Origin: Stramenopiles sp. TOSAG23-6
Taxonomy: Eukaryota; Sar
Reading direction: 5' to 3'
Length of the DNA stretch: 26,739 nucleotides
Assembly: GCA_900128565.1 (NCBI GenBank)
Contig: LT635985.1
Span: forward strand, 1-26,739
Both the position numbers and the translations under genes were made by a program. Shown here piece after piece: positions 10,299 to 22,295 of this stretch. The notes under the pieces are model-generated. The model was not told the DNA's origin. It saw nothing but the letters and a program-made list of their open reading frames with translations, and did not search any database. How positions within the stretch are numbered: position 1 is the stretch's first letter; every line of letters starts with the position of its first letter.

Positions 10299-13200
10299 TT
10301 ATTTATTTAGACACAAAGCTGCTTGTTTCCGTATACATGGATTGGCATTTCTTAATACACACTTAGTTAGTATATTTTTGTCACCGGCATGTTTTAATAT
10401 TGATTGTGCAGTTGAAATCACTTTGTTGGATGGATCATTCAAAGACCTTAAAACTATAGCAAGTACAATTTTCTTTTTTAATACTGGGATAGTAGGGTTA
10501 GGGCTACTTCTTGACATTTTGTGTAATTTGTATAAAACTTGTAAAGAAGTACATCGTATATCTACGTTATCATCAAGTGTTAAACGTCTTAATAATGTCA
10601 CAATTCGAGATAGTAATGTATTGCAAGTTTTATCGATTTCTAAAGTACTTAATACAGAAATAAACGAAACTCGAAGTTTTGAAGACTTTGACTTTGCTGC
10701 TATATCTATAACCCATGAAACACCTTTGGACCCCATTTGCATTAGTGCGGATGCAATAATACGCGATGGAACTTTTGATGATACTAAAGTAGTTTGAATT
10801 CTAGTGGTAGAATCAATTTTATATTCTTGTTCTAGTAATATTCTCTCACTGCTCATCTTGTCATCAATAGTATTGTCAAGTAACCAATCCTCTTTAGGAA
10901 ATGATTTATAGATACAATGAAGCAAATGTGGAATAGCAATTTGATGTCCCCATAAACCTAACACAGCAACTGTAGACGTTCTCACTAACCAAAAATTATC
11001 AGCAAGGGATTCTAACAGACATAAAACAATTTTTTCAGAAAGAAGAGTATTTGTTTTTACTTGTTTCTCCGTCGTGTTTTTATTATTACCATTTATGTTA
11101 CATTGATCATATAAGTCAACTGTTTGTCTAATAACTGGAGAACCAAATGCAGTCACCGTTGCATTTCGGATGGATTGCTCCTTATCACAAAGAGTGACAA
11201 AGAATGCTTGGATCACTTGAATGAGTTTAGGTAAAGGCAGTTGTATAGTACTTAATGTAGCTATTGATGCAATACAAACATCTTTATCTAAATCTTGAAG
11301 AGAGAATAATAGTGCATCAATAATTTTACAATCCATTGAACTGTCACAAAGCCATCCAATCGATGATATTATTTGACGTTTTGGATTTTTACTGGTTTTC
11401 GTAGCATTACTATAATCTCTTTTGATTGCATCATCATCAATATCATCATCAATGTACATTCTCTCAATAGGTATAATATTTGTGTAATCAAAACTTTGTT
11501 TTTCAAATATTCTCTGAAAAGAATTTAATATTTCTTGTGGATCTAAACGGAGAGTATAATGATAAAGTTCTGAATGTTGTACGTTCCAGTACGTTTTTAA
11601 AGGACCAAAGTTAAAATCTTGCCCAAACGAATTTCTAGTCAATTCATATCTAAATTCAGAAATTGAAAAAACTTCAATCTTTTGTAGTTCTTGTATTTTT
11701 TGTATTTCTCCACGGCCTTTTACATAAATACCATTTGGAAGAATATTATTATCTTTATATAAATTGCTAATTGTAGATGATGTATATGATTTAGTGTCAT
11801 CTACGCCATTTATACTTTTGCGAGTTTTAGGATATTTAGAACAAAGTTTAAGTTCTACTATTTGCTTTTGTTTTTCGATTCCATAATTTTTGTTTTTTTG
11901 CTTCTTTTGTTTTCTTTCATAATCATTATCCACGAAAATGTTTATATAAGATCGTCGTTTTGTATGAAAGTCTATACCTAAAGCCCAACAACAAATGCGT
12001 TTCACTAAAGAGGTTGTTTCAGTATTACACATATGATATACTAAAATATTTACCCCAGAGCATGGGAGAGTACGCAAAGCCCATCCAGCTGCAATCTTAC
12101 ATTTATGGCGTATACTACTTTTAGGGTTCTCTAATAAAAAACGTTCTAAGATCCCCCCAACTCTAATTACAATTTGTGCATACTGTTTATCAAAATCTGT
12201 GGCAGTCATAGATTTTCTCGTTTCTGTAGTGGAAATTGTGCAAAATACGTATCCTAGAGATATTATCATAGATAATTTTGTCTTTGAACAAATTACAATA
12301 TCCATCTGAGAACAAAGTAAAGGTATAATACATAACTGTTGAATTTGAGGCAAATTGCAGAGGTGTGTTAATATCGCCTTATCAAGTTCTAATGTGCCAT
12401 CTTTTATGACCAACAAACATTCTTGTATTCCTAGAGTTCCTAGAGCAATTAATACATTTAAAATTTCACTTCTTTGTCTTACTAATAATTTTTTTTCGTG
12501 ACTTATCTGGGGCAGAGGGTTTTTATATTTTTCAGCTGAATTTTGTTTAACATTTGTGGAATTTGTCGAACTTTGCTTAATTTCCTCCAAAACAATGTGA
12601 AAACATCGCTTTATTTCAGGTAGTAATTTGATACATTTTTCGCCTAACCTTGTGATGAACTTGAACAAAAGTGTATTAAATTCTATACTATTTTTTTTAT
12701 ACTCTAGAAGAAGTTTTGATTTACAAAGTGGCAAAAACTCACGATTAAAAAAGTCATTATTTTGCCTATCATTTACTAATTGCTCGACGTATTGACCATT
12801 TGTCAGTTCAAAGCATAATTCAGATAATGCGTATATGCAATCAAAACCTTTTACCATTGTACTGTTTGCTATTTGATCTAGTAATGACCGAACTCGTTTT
12901 AATGTATTTTGGAAAAATATTTAAAAAAAAAATCGTTAGGTACAAAATTTCGTACGAAAATAAATTCGATTTTTTGTTTAAAAAAAAAATAAAACATACA
13001 TGCCACACAGTATGGTAACTTATGTTTTGCATCTTTATTTATATCTTTCATTGATTCATCTTTTGAAGCATTCAAAGTGACATACTTTAAATAAGGTGAA
13101 CTAGAAACTAATGTTGATGGTGCAGTATAGTCATTGAGAACGTCTTTCATTAATGGTGCAGTAGAATCACCGAGAACGTCTTTAATTTTAAACGGAAACT

Positions 13201-13879
13201 CTTCAAGAGCAACACCATATTCTCTTCCAGTATCAGTTGTAAAACCCTCAAGATCAACATCTCTTCTAGTATCAGTTGTAAAACCCTCAAGATCAACATC
13301 TCTTCCAGTATAAGTTGTAAAACCCTCAAGATCAACATCTCTTCCAGTATCAGGTATGGGAAAACTTGACTTATACGAATTCATTTCAAGTTTTGGTGTT
13401 TTTATATTTATATCCCACGCTATAGGAGGATGTTCTTTCTTTATTTTTGTTTGCTCATCTTGATATGTTTCCGGTACATCATCGACTATATTTGTCAACG
13501 GTTGAATATGTGTTTCAGCTCCATTTTTAGAGATAGAAAGAGGATCGTATTGCAGGAAATATTTATGTAGTGAAGTTATATTGTTCGAACAATCTTTACC
13601 CACTGTAATACTTGGATCAGACAAACGACGACTTCTTCCAGTAAAACCATACATTCGCTGTTGTAGTTCATATGATGTGCCATATGGTGGAAAACCTGGT
13701 GAGTTTGGAGTTTTAAGATACACAGAATCCCGAAGTTTTTTGTGCTTGTTCAAGACAAGACTTTTATCAAAAGTAGCTAATGTAGGAGTTTCATCTATCC
13801 AGTCTTGTTTCCTACTAACAGTGTTTTCAAGGTGCTGCTTCGTAGCAGTATCCATAGATAGTACTGTTGAATTTGTCAA
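10299..13879 (-). CDS. Large HEAT-repeat protein with disordered, repeat-bearing N-terminus
   Basis: Exons 13879-13000 and 12901-10299 join in frame (PYCVA|LKRVRSLLDQ) to 1160 residues. Residues 1-290 are polar and disordered, with three 13-residue repeats (TGRDVDLEGFTTD) and two KDVL..x..TAP motifs. From about 300 the protein is a chain of paired helices of HEAT/ARM type, clearest near the C-terminus (DALLFSLQDLDKDVCIAS, LCLLESLADNFWLVRTSTV, IVLRSLNDPSNKVISTAQ). A basic, low-complexity insert (KQKKQKNKNYGIEKQK) interrupts the solenoid. It resembles HEATR4-type proteins in layout, but I cannot confirm orthology. Likely a scaffold. Divergent from the basic repeat gene at 14215. Confidence 0.8.
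12902..12999 (-). mobile_element. introner-like intron of the HEAT gene (98 bp)
   Basis: A near-consensus copy: GTATGTTTTATTTTTTTTTT, TTTCGTACGAAA, TTTTGTACCTAACG, then AAATATTTTTCCAAAATACAT at the end. AT is repeated at both borders. Confidence 0.9.
13221..13351 (-). repeat. 39-bp in-frame tandem repeat (TGRDVDLEGFTTD)
   Basis: Three units (13221, 13260, 13299) and a 14-bp partial fourth, with one to three differences between units. Confidence 0.9.
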
Positions 13880-14214
13880 TTTTTTTGGATTGCTTCTCTA
13901 TCCTCTATGTGAATATGTGAGTTCACTTGACTATGCGAGGGCTCGGATAGATTTGTTTCGATAATTCAGAATCGGAATATTGTAAAGGTAGTTATATGAA
14001 TTTGGCTGGGAGGATGATACGAAAATCAAAAAATGATACGAAAACATATCCGTTTCATACTTCTTTCTATGAAAGTGAAACTGAACTGAAACGTTCGAGT
14101 CTACTACACTTTGGGCATAGGTTAGCGTGTTACGTGCTTCTCATATACTATATAATATAATAATATAACAGACAATCATATACTATAGCTATATCGTAAG
14201 GATACATATCAAAT
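13880..14214. promoter_or_regulatory. divergent spacer between the HEAT gene and the basic repeat gene
   Basis: 335 bp without a coding frame. An A/T-rich block with ATACTATATAATATAATAA lies 45-65 bp before the + strand start and is a possible core promoter. Confidence 0.4.
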
Positions 14215-15823
14215 ATGCTTGGACCCGTTGTTCAACCTTCTTTAGTTGCGTCAATGTCACCAAAATATGAAGGAGGACAAATATCTTTAGTCAAGTCTGA
14301 TCGAGTACAACCAGTAGTAAATGACTCAACAATAGGTGTAAATACTCCAAGTAAAAAACCAGTAGTAAATGACTCAACAATAGGTGTAAATACTCCAAGT
14401 AAAAAGTTGGGTATTCATACAATACCGTTAGAAACCAACAGCGCATTTCATTCGATTAAACCAGGAATTTCAGTATTTGTTAGAGGCAAGAATATGCCAA
14501 CACCAATTCGTAAAAAACGTAGAAAAGCAGAGCGACTTTTACACAGACCTAGACCAACTACTACTAGTCATCAAAATAATAGTTTACACAGACCAAGACC
14601 AACTACTAGTCATCCTACCCCGGCCGTTTATTCTAACTCTAGTAGTCATTTTACAAGACCAAAGACCATACATGTCTCACATCGATCTTTACAAAACAAA
14701 CAATACATAGGTGGAAAAAATCTTACATATCAAAATAATACAAGAATGATTAATAGAGACAAACAGTTTATAGTCACGATTCAAGGGGATTCTATATTTA
14801 ACTTTAATCCTACAACAACGAGTAGAGAGAATACTAGTACTACTGATGTCTTTACAACACGAAATTATATAGATCAAAAATTATCAATGAGAAATGAAGG
14901 TGGATTATCAATGAGAAATGAAGGTGGATTATCAATGAGAAATGTAGGTGGATTATCAATGAGAAATGAAGGTGGATTATCAATTAGAAATGAAGGTGGA
15001 TTAAATCGACCTCGACGTAGTATTGATCGTAAAAGTATACAAAAAAAAAGAAAAAATCAAAACAAAATGACAAAAAATAAAAGTAATACACAAAATACAC
15101 AAAATACACAAAAAAAAGATAAAATTCCTGGTTGGAAAAAAGTTAGAGAATGTAGTAAACGTTCAACAAGAAGCAATCCTCTGGGAAGTAAGGCAAGCAG
15201 ACTTTTACAATCATTATATGGTAAAAAAACAAAATGTAGTTCGAAATCTTTTTCAAAAGAATCTTTCAATCATTATTATAAAAATCATGAAAAGACAAAA
15301 ATAAATTTTCAAAAATGGGATTTTCCAAAATACACTACTCTTAACGTAGAATTGAAAGAAGCACTTCATCGACGAAATCATGTGCAAGTTATAAAACTTC
15401 GACGCCAAATTGCGGAACTTTATTCTGGAGGCCTTCGAAAACCGACACAAAAAAGAATTGCAAAACCTAAAAAAGATTCAAAACAATTACAGAAAATAAG
15501 TTCAGTACGTTTTTTTTTTCTTTTTTTTTTTGTTTCTCAATTATTATTATTATTATTTTATAGTACATTTTGTGCCTCTAACAAATGTGAAAAAAAAAAA
15601 AAAAAAATATATATTGTTTTCAAAATATCATTGTTTACGACTACGTTTGTGCTCTGTGCAAGATCGTGTCACTTGTGAAAAATGGTGGTCCAATGAATCG
15701 AGACCAAGACATATTAGTAAAAAGAATGATAAACACCGTGAAATGAATACATTTGGTACTTCAAATCATACAATGGATTCATCATATAAAGCTTTTAAAA
15801 TATGTATATCTGACTTCAAATGA
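14215..15823 (+). CDS. Basic, Ser/Thr-rich repeat protein, two exons
   Basis: Exon 1 is 14215-15504 and exon 2 is 15632-15823, giving 493 residues. The N-terminal half is disordered, with a duplicated 16-residue unit (PVVNDSTIGVNTPSKK), two LHRPRPTT motifs, and five copies of LSMRNEGG. A strongly basic stretch (RRSIDRKSIQKKRKNQNK) follows. A short helical segment near 385-410 (LNVELKEALHRRNHVQVIKL) is the only part that looks folded. No domain recognised; composition suggests nucleic-acid or microtubule binding, which is inference. Without splicing, exon 1 would run into poly-Phe/Lys from the intron. Exon 2 was chosen because it keeps a 63-codon basic frame. An AG acceptor further on (15662) would give a shorter tail. 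Confidence 0.72.
14311..14406 (+). repeat. 48-bp in-frame duplication (PVVNDSTIGVNTPSKK)
   Basis: Two adjacent units at 14311-14358 and 14359-14406, identical as far as read, so a recent duplication. Confidence 0.92.
14881..15000 (+). repeat. 24-bp in-frame tandem repeat (LSMRNEGG), five units
   Basis: Five contiguous 24-bp units. The third changes GAA to GTA (Glu to Val) and the fifth ATG to ATT (Met to Ile); otherwise identical. Confidence 0.95.
15505..15631 (+). mobile_element. introner-like intron of the basic repeat gene (127 bp, + strand)
   Basis: Starts GTACGTTTTTT, has a drifted core TTTTGTGCCTCTAACAA, ends CAAAATATCAT. It is the only copy on the + strand and lies in the only intron-bearing + strand gene, so element orientation follows transcription. 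Exon 1 ends in A and the intron ends in T, so no sliding yields an AG end at this point. Confidence 0.65.
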
Positions 15824-15846
15824 TACAATGAATTTATTCACAAATA

Positions 15847-16013
15847 AATAAATAAACACAATTACTCTTCAACAAAAATATTATCCAAAATGTAGACCTC
15901 ATTGCTGTTTCATCAAAGCCTATAACCCTACTAACCCTAACCTAATAAATAAACACAATTACTCTTCAACAACGTGTCCTTTATACTTCATTGTTGTTTC
16001 ATCAAAGCCTATA
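15847..16013 (-). repeat. Duplicated SHMT 3' end separated by telomere-like filler
   Basis: The coding end of SHMT plus its 3' flank (15944-16013) recurs in drifted form at 15847-15924. Shared parts include CACAATTACTCTTCAACAA and TTTCATCAAAGCCTATA. Between them lies AACCCTACTAACCCTAACC, two to three TTAGGG-like units. Confidence 0.85.
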
Positions 16014-17702
16014 GTTGGAAACTGACGACAAAAATCAGCAACTTCGAGCTGTAAAGATTTCAGTTTACTATCATATTTTCCCTCTGAAAGAGAGTCTTTA
16101 AATGCTTTTAAAGTTTTTTTTCCCGTACTGGCAATCACGTCATCTTGTATTTCTTTCGCAAGACAAACCCCTTTATCAACAAAATGTGCAATCATTGTAA
16201 AATCTTTCTTCACTAAACCACGTGATGTCATCGTTGGACTTCCTAAACGTAATCCAGATGGTTTTAATGCACTTTTATCTGTAGGAACAGTATTCTTATT
16301 TATTTTGAAAAAATATTTCAATAAAAAATTTTGAAAATTTGTTAGGTACAAAATTTACTATGAAAAAAAATAAAAAATCGATTTTTTTTTTTTCGGTAAA
16401 AAAAAAAAAATAAAACATACATTTGTTGATATATTACAACGTTCCAATACAAATTCACAGCGTGCTCCATCAACTCCGCGAGAGGAGAGAACATCAAGAA
16501 GTAATAAATGATTATCAGTTCCACCCGAAACCATCGAATATCCAACATCTTCAAAAGTATGTATTTTGGAAAAATATTTCAAAAAAAAAAAAACTAAAAT
16601 TTGTTAGGTACGAAATTTCGTACGAAAAAAAATCGAAATTGAAAAAAAAAAAGAAACATACATCAGCCATAGTTTTTGAATTGGAAATAACTTCTTCCAT
16701 ATATCCTTTAAATTCAGGTGAAGCAGCTTGTTTCAAGGCCGTCGCGAGTGCAGTGATAGTATGATTATGAGGTCCTCCTTGACATCCAGGAAAAACAGAA
16801 AAATTGATCGGATCTTCCAAATTATAAAAGATTTCTTTTCCTTTTTTTGTAGTCGATCTCAAACCTTTACGATAAAATATCATGGCACCACGAGGACCAC
16901 GCAATGTCTTGTGTGTCGTTGTAGTGACAATATCAGCATGATCAAAAGGACTTGGTGTAACACCACCAGCAACCAATCCGCTTATGTGAGCCATGTCAGC
17001 TAAAAGATATGCACCAACACTATCAGCAATCTCTCTCATACGAGGATAATCATAATTTCGAGAATACGCACTTGCACCAGCAATAAGCAATTTTGGACGG
17101 ATTCTCTCTGCCAAAGCAGCACAAGAGTCGTAATCAATTCTTCCTGTTTTCACATCCAACTGATATCCGAAACTTTCAAAGTATATTGAAGTTGCAGATA
17201 TTTTCTTCGTTGGAGTTTGATACCCATGGGATAAATGTCCACCATGAGGCAAATCAAGACCAAGTATGCGATCATGAGGCTTTAAAATTGCAGTATATAC
17301 GTGAAAGTTTGCCGGAGAACCAGAAAGTGCCTGTACATTGACACCCCAGTCGTTTGGATCAAGTCTGAATGCTTCTAGTGCACGTTTTTGACACAATAAC
17401 TCGGATTGATCGATATACTCATTCCCTCCATAGTAGCGTGCATTTGGATACCCTTCTGAGTATTTATTTGACATTACCGAACCAAGAGCATCATATACAG
17501 ATTGAGACGTCAAGTTTTCCGAAGCAATTAGACAGATACTGTTCCTCTGTCTATTTTTTTCTTTTTCAATAATGTCGCATACCTCAGGATCAGTCTCAGA
17601 AAGCGGAGCATTCATAACACTAACCCAGTGTGGAACTGTAGAAAATGCCCGACTGCGAGCAACTACGGATATTTGGCGACGCCATACCGATATTAAAGAC
17701 AT
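15959..17702 (-). CDS. SHMT: Serine hydroxymethyltransferase, mitochondrial, three exons
   Basis: PLP enzyme that converts serine and tetrahydrofolate to glycine and 5,10-methylene-THF. Exons 17702-16662, 16558-16421 and 16297-15959 join in frame to 505 residues. The PLP-binding lysine is K265 in [34 protein letters not shown] and the C-terminal [11 protein letters not shown]...RLGSP block are canonical, the last rebuilt exactly at the second splice junction. The start at 17702 is preferred because it yields a presequence ([20 protein letters not shown]) free of acidic residues and ending near AFSTVPHW, typical of a mitochondrial signal. An upstream in-frame Met exists at 17768. The enzyme implies a working mitochondrial one-carbon pathway. 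Confidence 0.96.
16298..16420 (-). mobile_element. introner-like intron 2 of SHMT (123 bp)
   Basis: Starts GTATGTTTTATTTTTTTTTT, has TTTTGTACCTAAC, ends TTCAAAATAAAT. The acceptor differs from the usual ATACAT, yet excision restores the invariant N-K-N-T-V of SHMT exactly. Confidence 0.92.
16559..16661 (-). mobile_element. introner-like intron 1 of SHMT (103 bp)
   Basis: Starts GTATGTTTC, has TTTCGTACGAAA and TTTCGTACCTAAC, ends TTCCAAAATACAT. Joins KTMAD to [13 protein letters not shown], a conserved SHMT stretch. AT is repeated at the borders. Confidence 0.92.
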
Positions 17703-17958
17703 TTTAACCTTTATGAATGAGTGGTGTTTATTTACCAGACAGCGCTTGCTGAAAAGATATGTGTACACAGATGTGTACCCTAACCCTTGTGTTCTTCGAT
17801 CATCAATGTCGTTTCAATTTCTTTGGATTTCTTTGAATAATTGAGATTTCGTGTTTTACATAAGAATACATTTCAAATTCTCGAATTCTTCATGATATAA
17901 TACTATTCATTATTAAAATGACATTTAAAATGACATTTCTTTTTTATTTTTTAAATGA

Positions 17959-20900
17959 TTAATTACGACGCATTTGCTCCCTAACCAAGGCAAGCATTTT
18001 TTCTTCTGTATTGACTTCTAAATTTCCAATATATTTTTTTGATTTTTGTTTTACTCTTTTTATGTTACTAAAGATATCATGTACCTTTTTAACAAACAAT
18101 TTTGTACTTTCTGCAAATGCAAGTACATCTCTTGAAAAGTTTAGAACATGTACGGCTGGTAGTTCATTTTGTATAGCTAATTGATACTTTAGTTCAACTG
18201 CATCTAAATATTTTTGACTTTTACATACTTTCACTGCAGCTTGTGTGACAAAATGTTTTGCTGAGGCATTGAGGAGCATATATTTATCATTATTCGTTCG
18301 AAAAGTTTTTTCTTCAATATTTTGCCATACACGATTGATCTCTTCAAATATATTTCCCTCTAAATTTGGTTGTGTTATTTTCATTTTTTCTTTATTTTCA
18401 TTAGAGTTAGGGTTCTCATTATTTTCATGTAGAGAAATATTCTTTTCAAATAAATCTCTTGGTACATAATTCCATCCACCTATTTTAGCAAATGTATACC
18501 CTGTTTCATGAATATTTTCCCTGATTAAAGACAGAATTTCACTAGATTCTTTCAAATATTTCACGCGATGATCAAGTCTTATTCCATATAATGATTTCAT
18601 TTTTACGAAAAATGTGTTTACTTTTTCCAAATAAATACTTTTAATATGTACAATATAGCGTAGTCTATAAAAAAAGCGACGCCAAGCCGTTTGAATTATA
18701 ATGGAAGAATGATTTCTTTTTTCATGTAATTCTTTCAACCTTCTCTCTTCGGGGGGTACGATGATTTGTTGATACAGTGATCTAGTAATAAAACCTCTAA
18801 TATGTGTTTGTGTTTTATGGATCCAATATTTTATCAATAATTCAGATTTCAATAATTCATCACCTATTCCTAACTGTTGTGCCAATTGTCGTTTTGATAT
18901 GAAATCATTTATAGCTGACTTATCCGTTCCATGTGTTGGAAAATATATGTCAAATTTGATTTTTTTGTTAGGTATGAAATTTAGTATGAAAAACACTATA
19001 GGTGAAAAATTTATAATGAAAACGTACATGTTTTGTTCGATCTTTCATCTTTTTTTTCCATCGCAAAACTAAAATACTTTGTGCTGCTATAAATATTTGG
19101 AACGAATTTGAAATTAATCGCATACGACTCCAATTAAGTATACAATTTAAACTACACCATCTAAGCCATTGATCAATTGAATGTAACGTTGTAGCTTTGC
19201 CAAATAATTTTGTTGACCCTAAAGACCAAAAAATGTCGTTTTTGCCTAAATGAGAAACTTTATTTGATGGAAGTGCATGAGCACATACCGCACTGACACC
19301 TTTACGAGGCATTGAGTCTTTTGCTATGGGTGGATCCATAAGGGCATGTATACTTTTTGGTACAATTACATCATTCCATAGACTAGAATAGCTCATTCTA
19401 AATGGAAAATTTCGTTTTTTAATTTCACATACTTTAATCATTCCAGTATACAACAATTGTCTGTACACTGTTGAATGGTTAAAACTACACAAACCATCAA
19501 TTGGGCGATAGTGTATTTTATTTGGATTAATACATCGGATGAAATGTGGATTTGTTGTACGTAATGTAGAAGACAATGTCGATATGGTTTTTAATGTTTT
19601 TCCTGCGAGAGTATTTTTGTCATCATTATATATTTCATTAAATATAGTTACAAGCAAAGGTATTTTTGAGGTCTTCATTATCGATTTTATTTGAGTCAGA
19701 TTTGTATCATTATTTTGACATAAGAAGTTGGTTGCATTATACTCAATTTTACCAACGTAATGAGTAATACAAAATGTATTGCCATACTTGGCATGTGTTG
19801 AAAACATTGCGGATGCTTTTTGTATCGTAGAGTTTGTTGTATGTACATTTCCGATTTTACCAGATTTTGTAGAATTTGTATACGAATTTTTCATTTCCTG
19901 TACAAAAGCTTTACCCATGTTGTTTTTACCCATATTATCATGAAAATTATATATACTCTTTTCTTTGATACGTGGTAAAATACCTTGGAATTTTGTACAA
20001 TTTTTGGATAATAAATTTTGACAAGGTAAAGTATCCAAATCTTCTAATGTATCCATAGGCAATTCAATACATTCCTGTTGAAATACACTTACTTCAGATT
20101 GAAACACGAAATCATCCAATATACCTTGAAGTTTTTCATTTGCATAGTTTATACATAATTCATAGAGAGTATTTTTTGGTAAAGATTGAAACCCAAATAA
20201 ATCTAAAACACCAATAAAAGAATCACTTTCTTCATTTGTTTGTAATGCAGTATTACAAACATTTTTGACTAACCAGGAGTAAATACGCTTATATATCTCT
20301 TTTGATATTGAATTACGACGGCATTCGGCTGTATCAGTAGACTGTATTGGCATTTTAGCGAATGATTTACCTGGAAGTACAATCGTATCATTTAGTAGCA
20401 ATGTTGTATACACGTCCCTACTTAGTCCTAATAAATCAGCAACTTCATTAGCTATATTTTGGTTTACAATGGCACAACTACTCATACTATTATCAGTATC
20501 ATTACAATCATAAAATTGTATATTTTGGTTTTTTAAAATACTTGTCAGAAGTTTCCATAAAGATATGCACGTTGATGCTGAAACACCAAGTAGTTCAAGT
20601 GAAGCCTGTATTGTGAAAAAGTATTATTTCTCTTCTACACAAAATATTAGATATGAAATATATTGTTTTTTTCAGAAAAAAAAAAAAAAAAATTCAATTT
20701 CAAAATTTAAAAAAAAAAGAAACATACCCGAACGCCAGACATTTTTGGATCTTTTCTAGAAAGTGGATTATTCATACGATTTATATCATATTCTTCACCA
20801 ACACCATGACCAATGAATGTGGAACCACCATGAGTAAGTTGTGAATAATCTTCACAAGTACCTAAGTGAAATTCATCACCTAAAGTAAAATCATCTTTGT

Positions 20901-22037
20901 TTTGTGCTCTTAAAAAATGATAAAAAATATGAAAACATCGTTCACCCAGCGCATAGTTGCATGTATTTTGGAAAAATATTTCAAAAAATTGTTAGGTACA
21001 AAATTTCGTATGAAAAAAATTTCGATTTTTTTGTAAAAAAAAAAAATAGATAAAAAATTGAAAAAAAAAAACTAAAATGTACATATTCGTGTCACATCTA
21101 AAAAATAATGTTGGACAAATGCACCAACAATACAACCTTTTTTAAATAAAAGTTTCGTGAAAAGGCCAACACACGAAGCATTATCATTTTTGTTTGTTTT
21201 GGCATGTCCAAATGCTTCAAGGAGTGGCGAAATTCCACAAATTTTCTCTATAATTTTTGTTTGAGAATTTCTAACAGATCTGTCAAGACTTTTATTTGAA
21301 ATTTTTACCAAATGATGAATTAAAAGATCATTGATAGTTGTCTTTCCAGAACCAGATTCCCCAGAGAGTACACAACTCTGATTATTCACGTTGCCATTTG
21401 TTCCGTATAAATTTCTATATATCGTTTTTACTTTTTTATAAAAGTAGTTGATTCGAAGTTTTGAATGTTTTGGGTCATGATGAAGTGTTCGAGTATCCAA
21501 CAAACTCATTTGAGGATTTAAACAAATAAGAATGTCACCAACACTTGTATAGGGTTGGTAATCTTCGACGAAGCGACGACCTAAAAGTCGCAGAAGACTA
21601 ACGTTGCCAAAGCCATTTACTGTAGAAATATCATCAGGAATCATTTCAATGGGCAAGTCGTGAGAGTCATCATACGGACAAACCTCATCTAATGAAAATA
21701 TAAAAGTATCATTATGTTTTTGTTTTGATATTTGTATTGTACATGTATTATCATTATTGTTAGCAGATAACAAATATCCAACAGCAAACAACTCTGTACA
21801 CGTTTTCACCTCAGGACCTTTGATGCAGGGACCTGGGCATTTGCCACGCTCTTGATACTCTTTAAGTTTAAGTTTCTCCTCATTATTATTTCCATTTTGT
21901 GGAAATCCAATTGTTTTACTACTGAAATTTATACGATCTAGAAACTTAGTTCGATATGGATCGTCTCTGACAACATCTGCAGCAGAATACCAAGAACCTT
22001 TCTTGTCAATACCAGTGGGATAATATACTTTTCTCAT
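17959..22037 (-). CDS. Divergent myosin heavy chain with altered switch regions, four exons
   Basis: Exons 22037-21083, 20960-20728, 20605-19028 and 18930-17959 join in frame to 1245 residues. Motor landmarks: P-loop GESGSGKT at 226-233; EAFGHAKTNKNDNAS leading to switch I; GERCFHIFYHFL after splice 1; LCINYANEKLQG; IRCINPNK; and an IQ motif (IIIQTAWRRFFYR, about 999-1011) for one light chain, then a short helical tail ending at MRRN. Two key positions are changed. Switch I reads NDNASCVGL where NxNSSRFGK is usual (Arg to Cys289, Lys to Leu292). Switch II reads DLFGFQ where DIxGFE is usual (Glu to Gln536). The class cannot be assigned. It may bind ATP but hydrolyse it poorly. Confidence 0.9.
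18931..19027 (-). mobile_element. introner-like intron 3 of the myosin gene (97 bp)
   Basis: Starts GTACGTTTTCATTATAAATT, has CATACCTAAC, ends TTTTCCAACACAT. Joins MKDRTKH to GTDKSAIND in frame, between the end of the motor/converter and the IQ region. Confidence 0.82.
20606..20727 (-). mobile_element. introner-like intron 2 of the myosin gene (122 bp), GT-AG ends
   Basis: Starts GTATGTTTC and ends TTCACAATACAG. The core is strongly drifted (CATATCTAATATT in place of TACCTAAC). It is the one recognisable copy with an ordinary AG acceptor, and its exon 1 ends in G. The last base of the intron mirrors the last base of the preceding exon, as it does (T/T) in most other copies. Confidence 0.8.
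20961..21082 (-). mobile_element. introner-like intron 1 of the myosin gene (122 bp)
   Basis: Starts GTACATTTTAG, has TTTTGTACCTAACAA, ends TTCCAAAATACAT. Excision joins DVTRI to CNYALGERCFHIFY, matching the conserved GERxFHIFY of myosins. Confidence 0.9.
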
Positions 22038-22295
22038 TGGCTTACAATATTTTTATACCTATTTGTAATCTCGAAATAAAAAGGATACTGCTAAGACTTC
22101 ACTTTGTGTGTGTATGTAAATAAGGTGTAACGTATACTTTGGAAACTAGTATACGTTAAAATTAAATCAAATACACGAAAAATGCTAAAAAATCAAAAAA
22201 AGAAAGAAAGAGGACATTTTTGTTTTATTTGATCTTTTACAAATCCCCTCAATCAACAACACTCATATCATCTTTGTTGTATTAAATTTTTACTT
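22038..22295. other. spacer between myosin and ABCE1
   Basis: 258 bp between the ABCE1 stop and the myosin start, both on the - strand. No coding or RNA signal seen; it must hold the myosin promoter. Confidence 0.4.
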
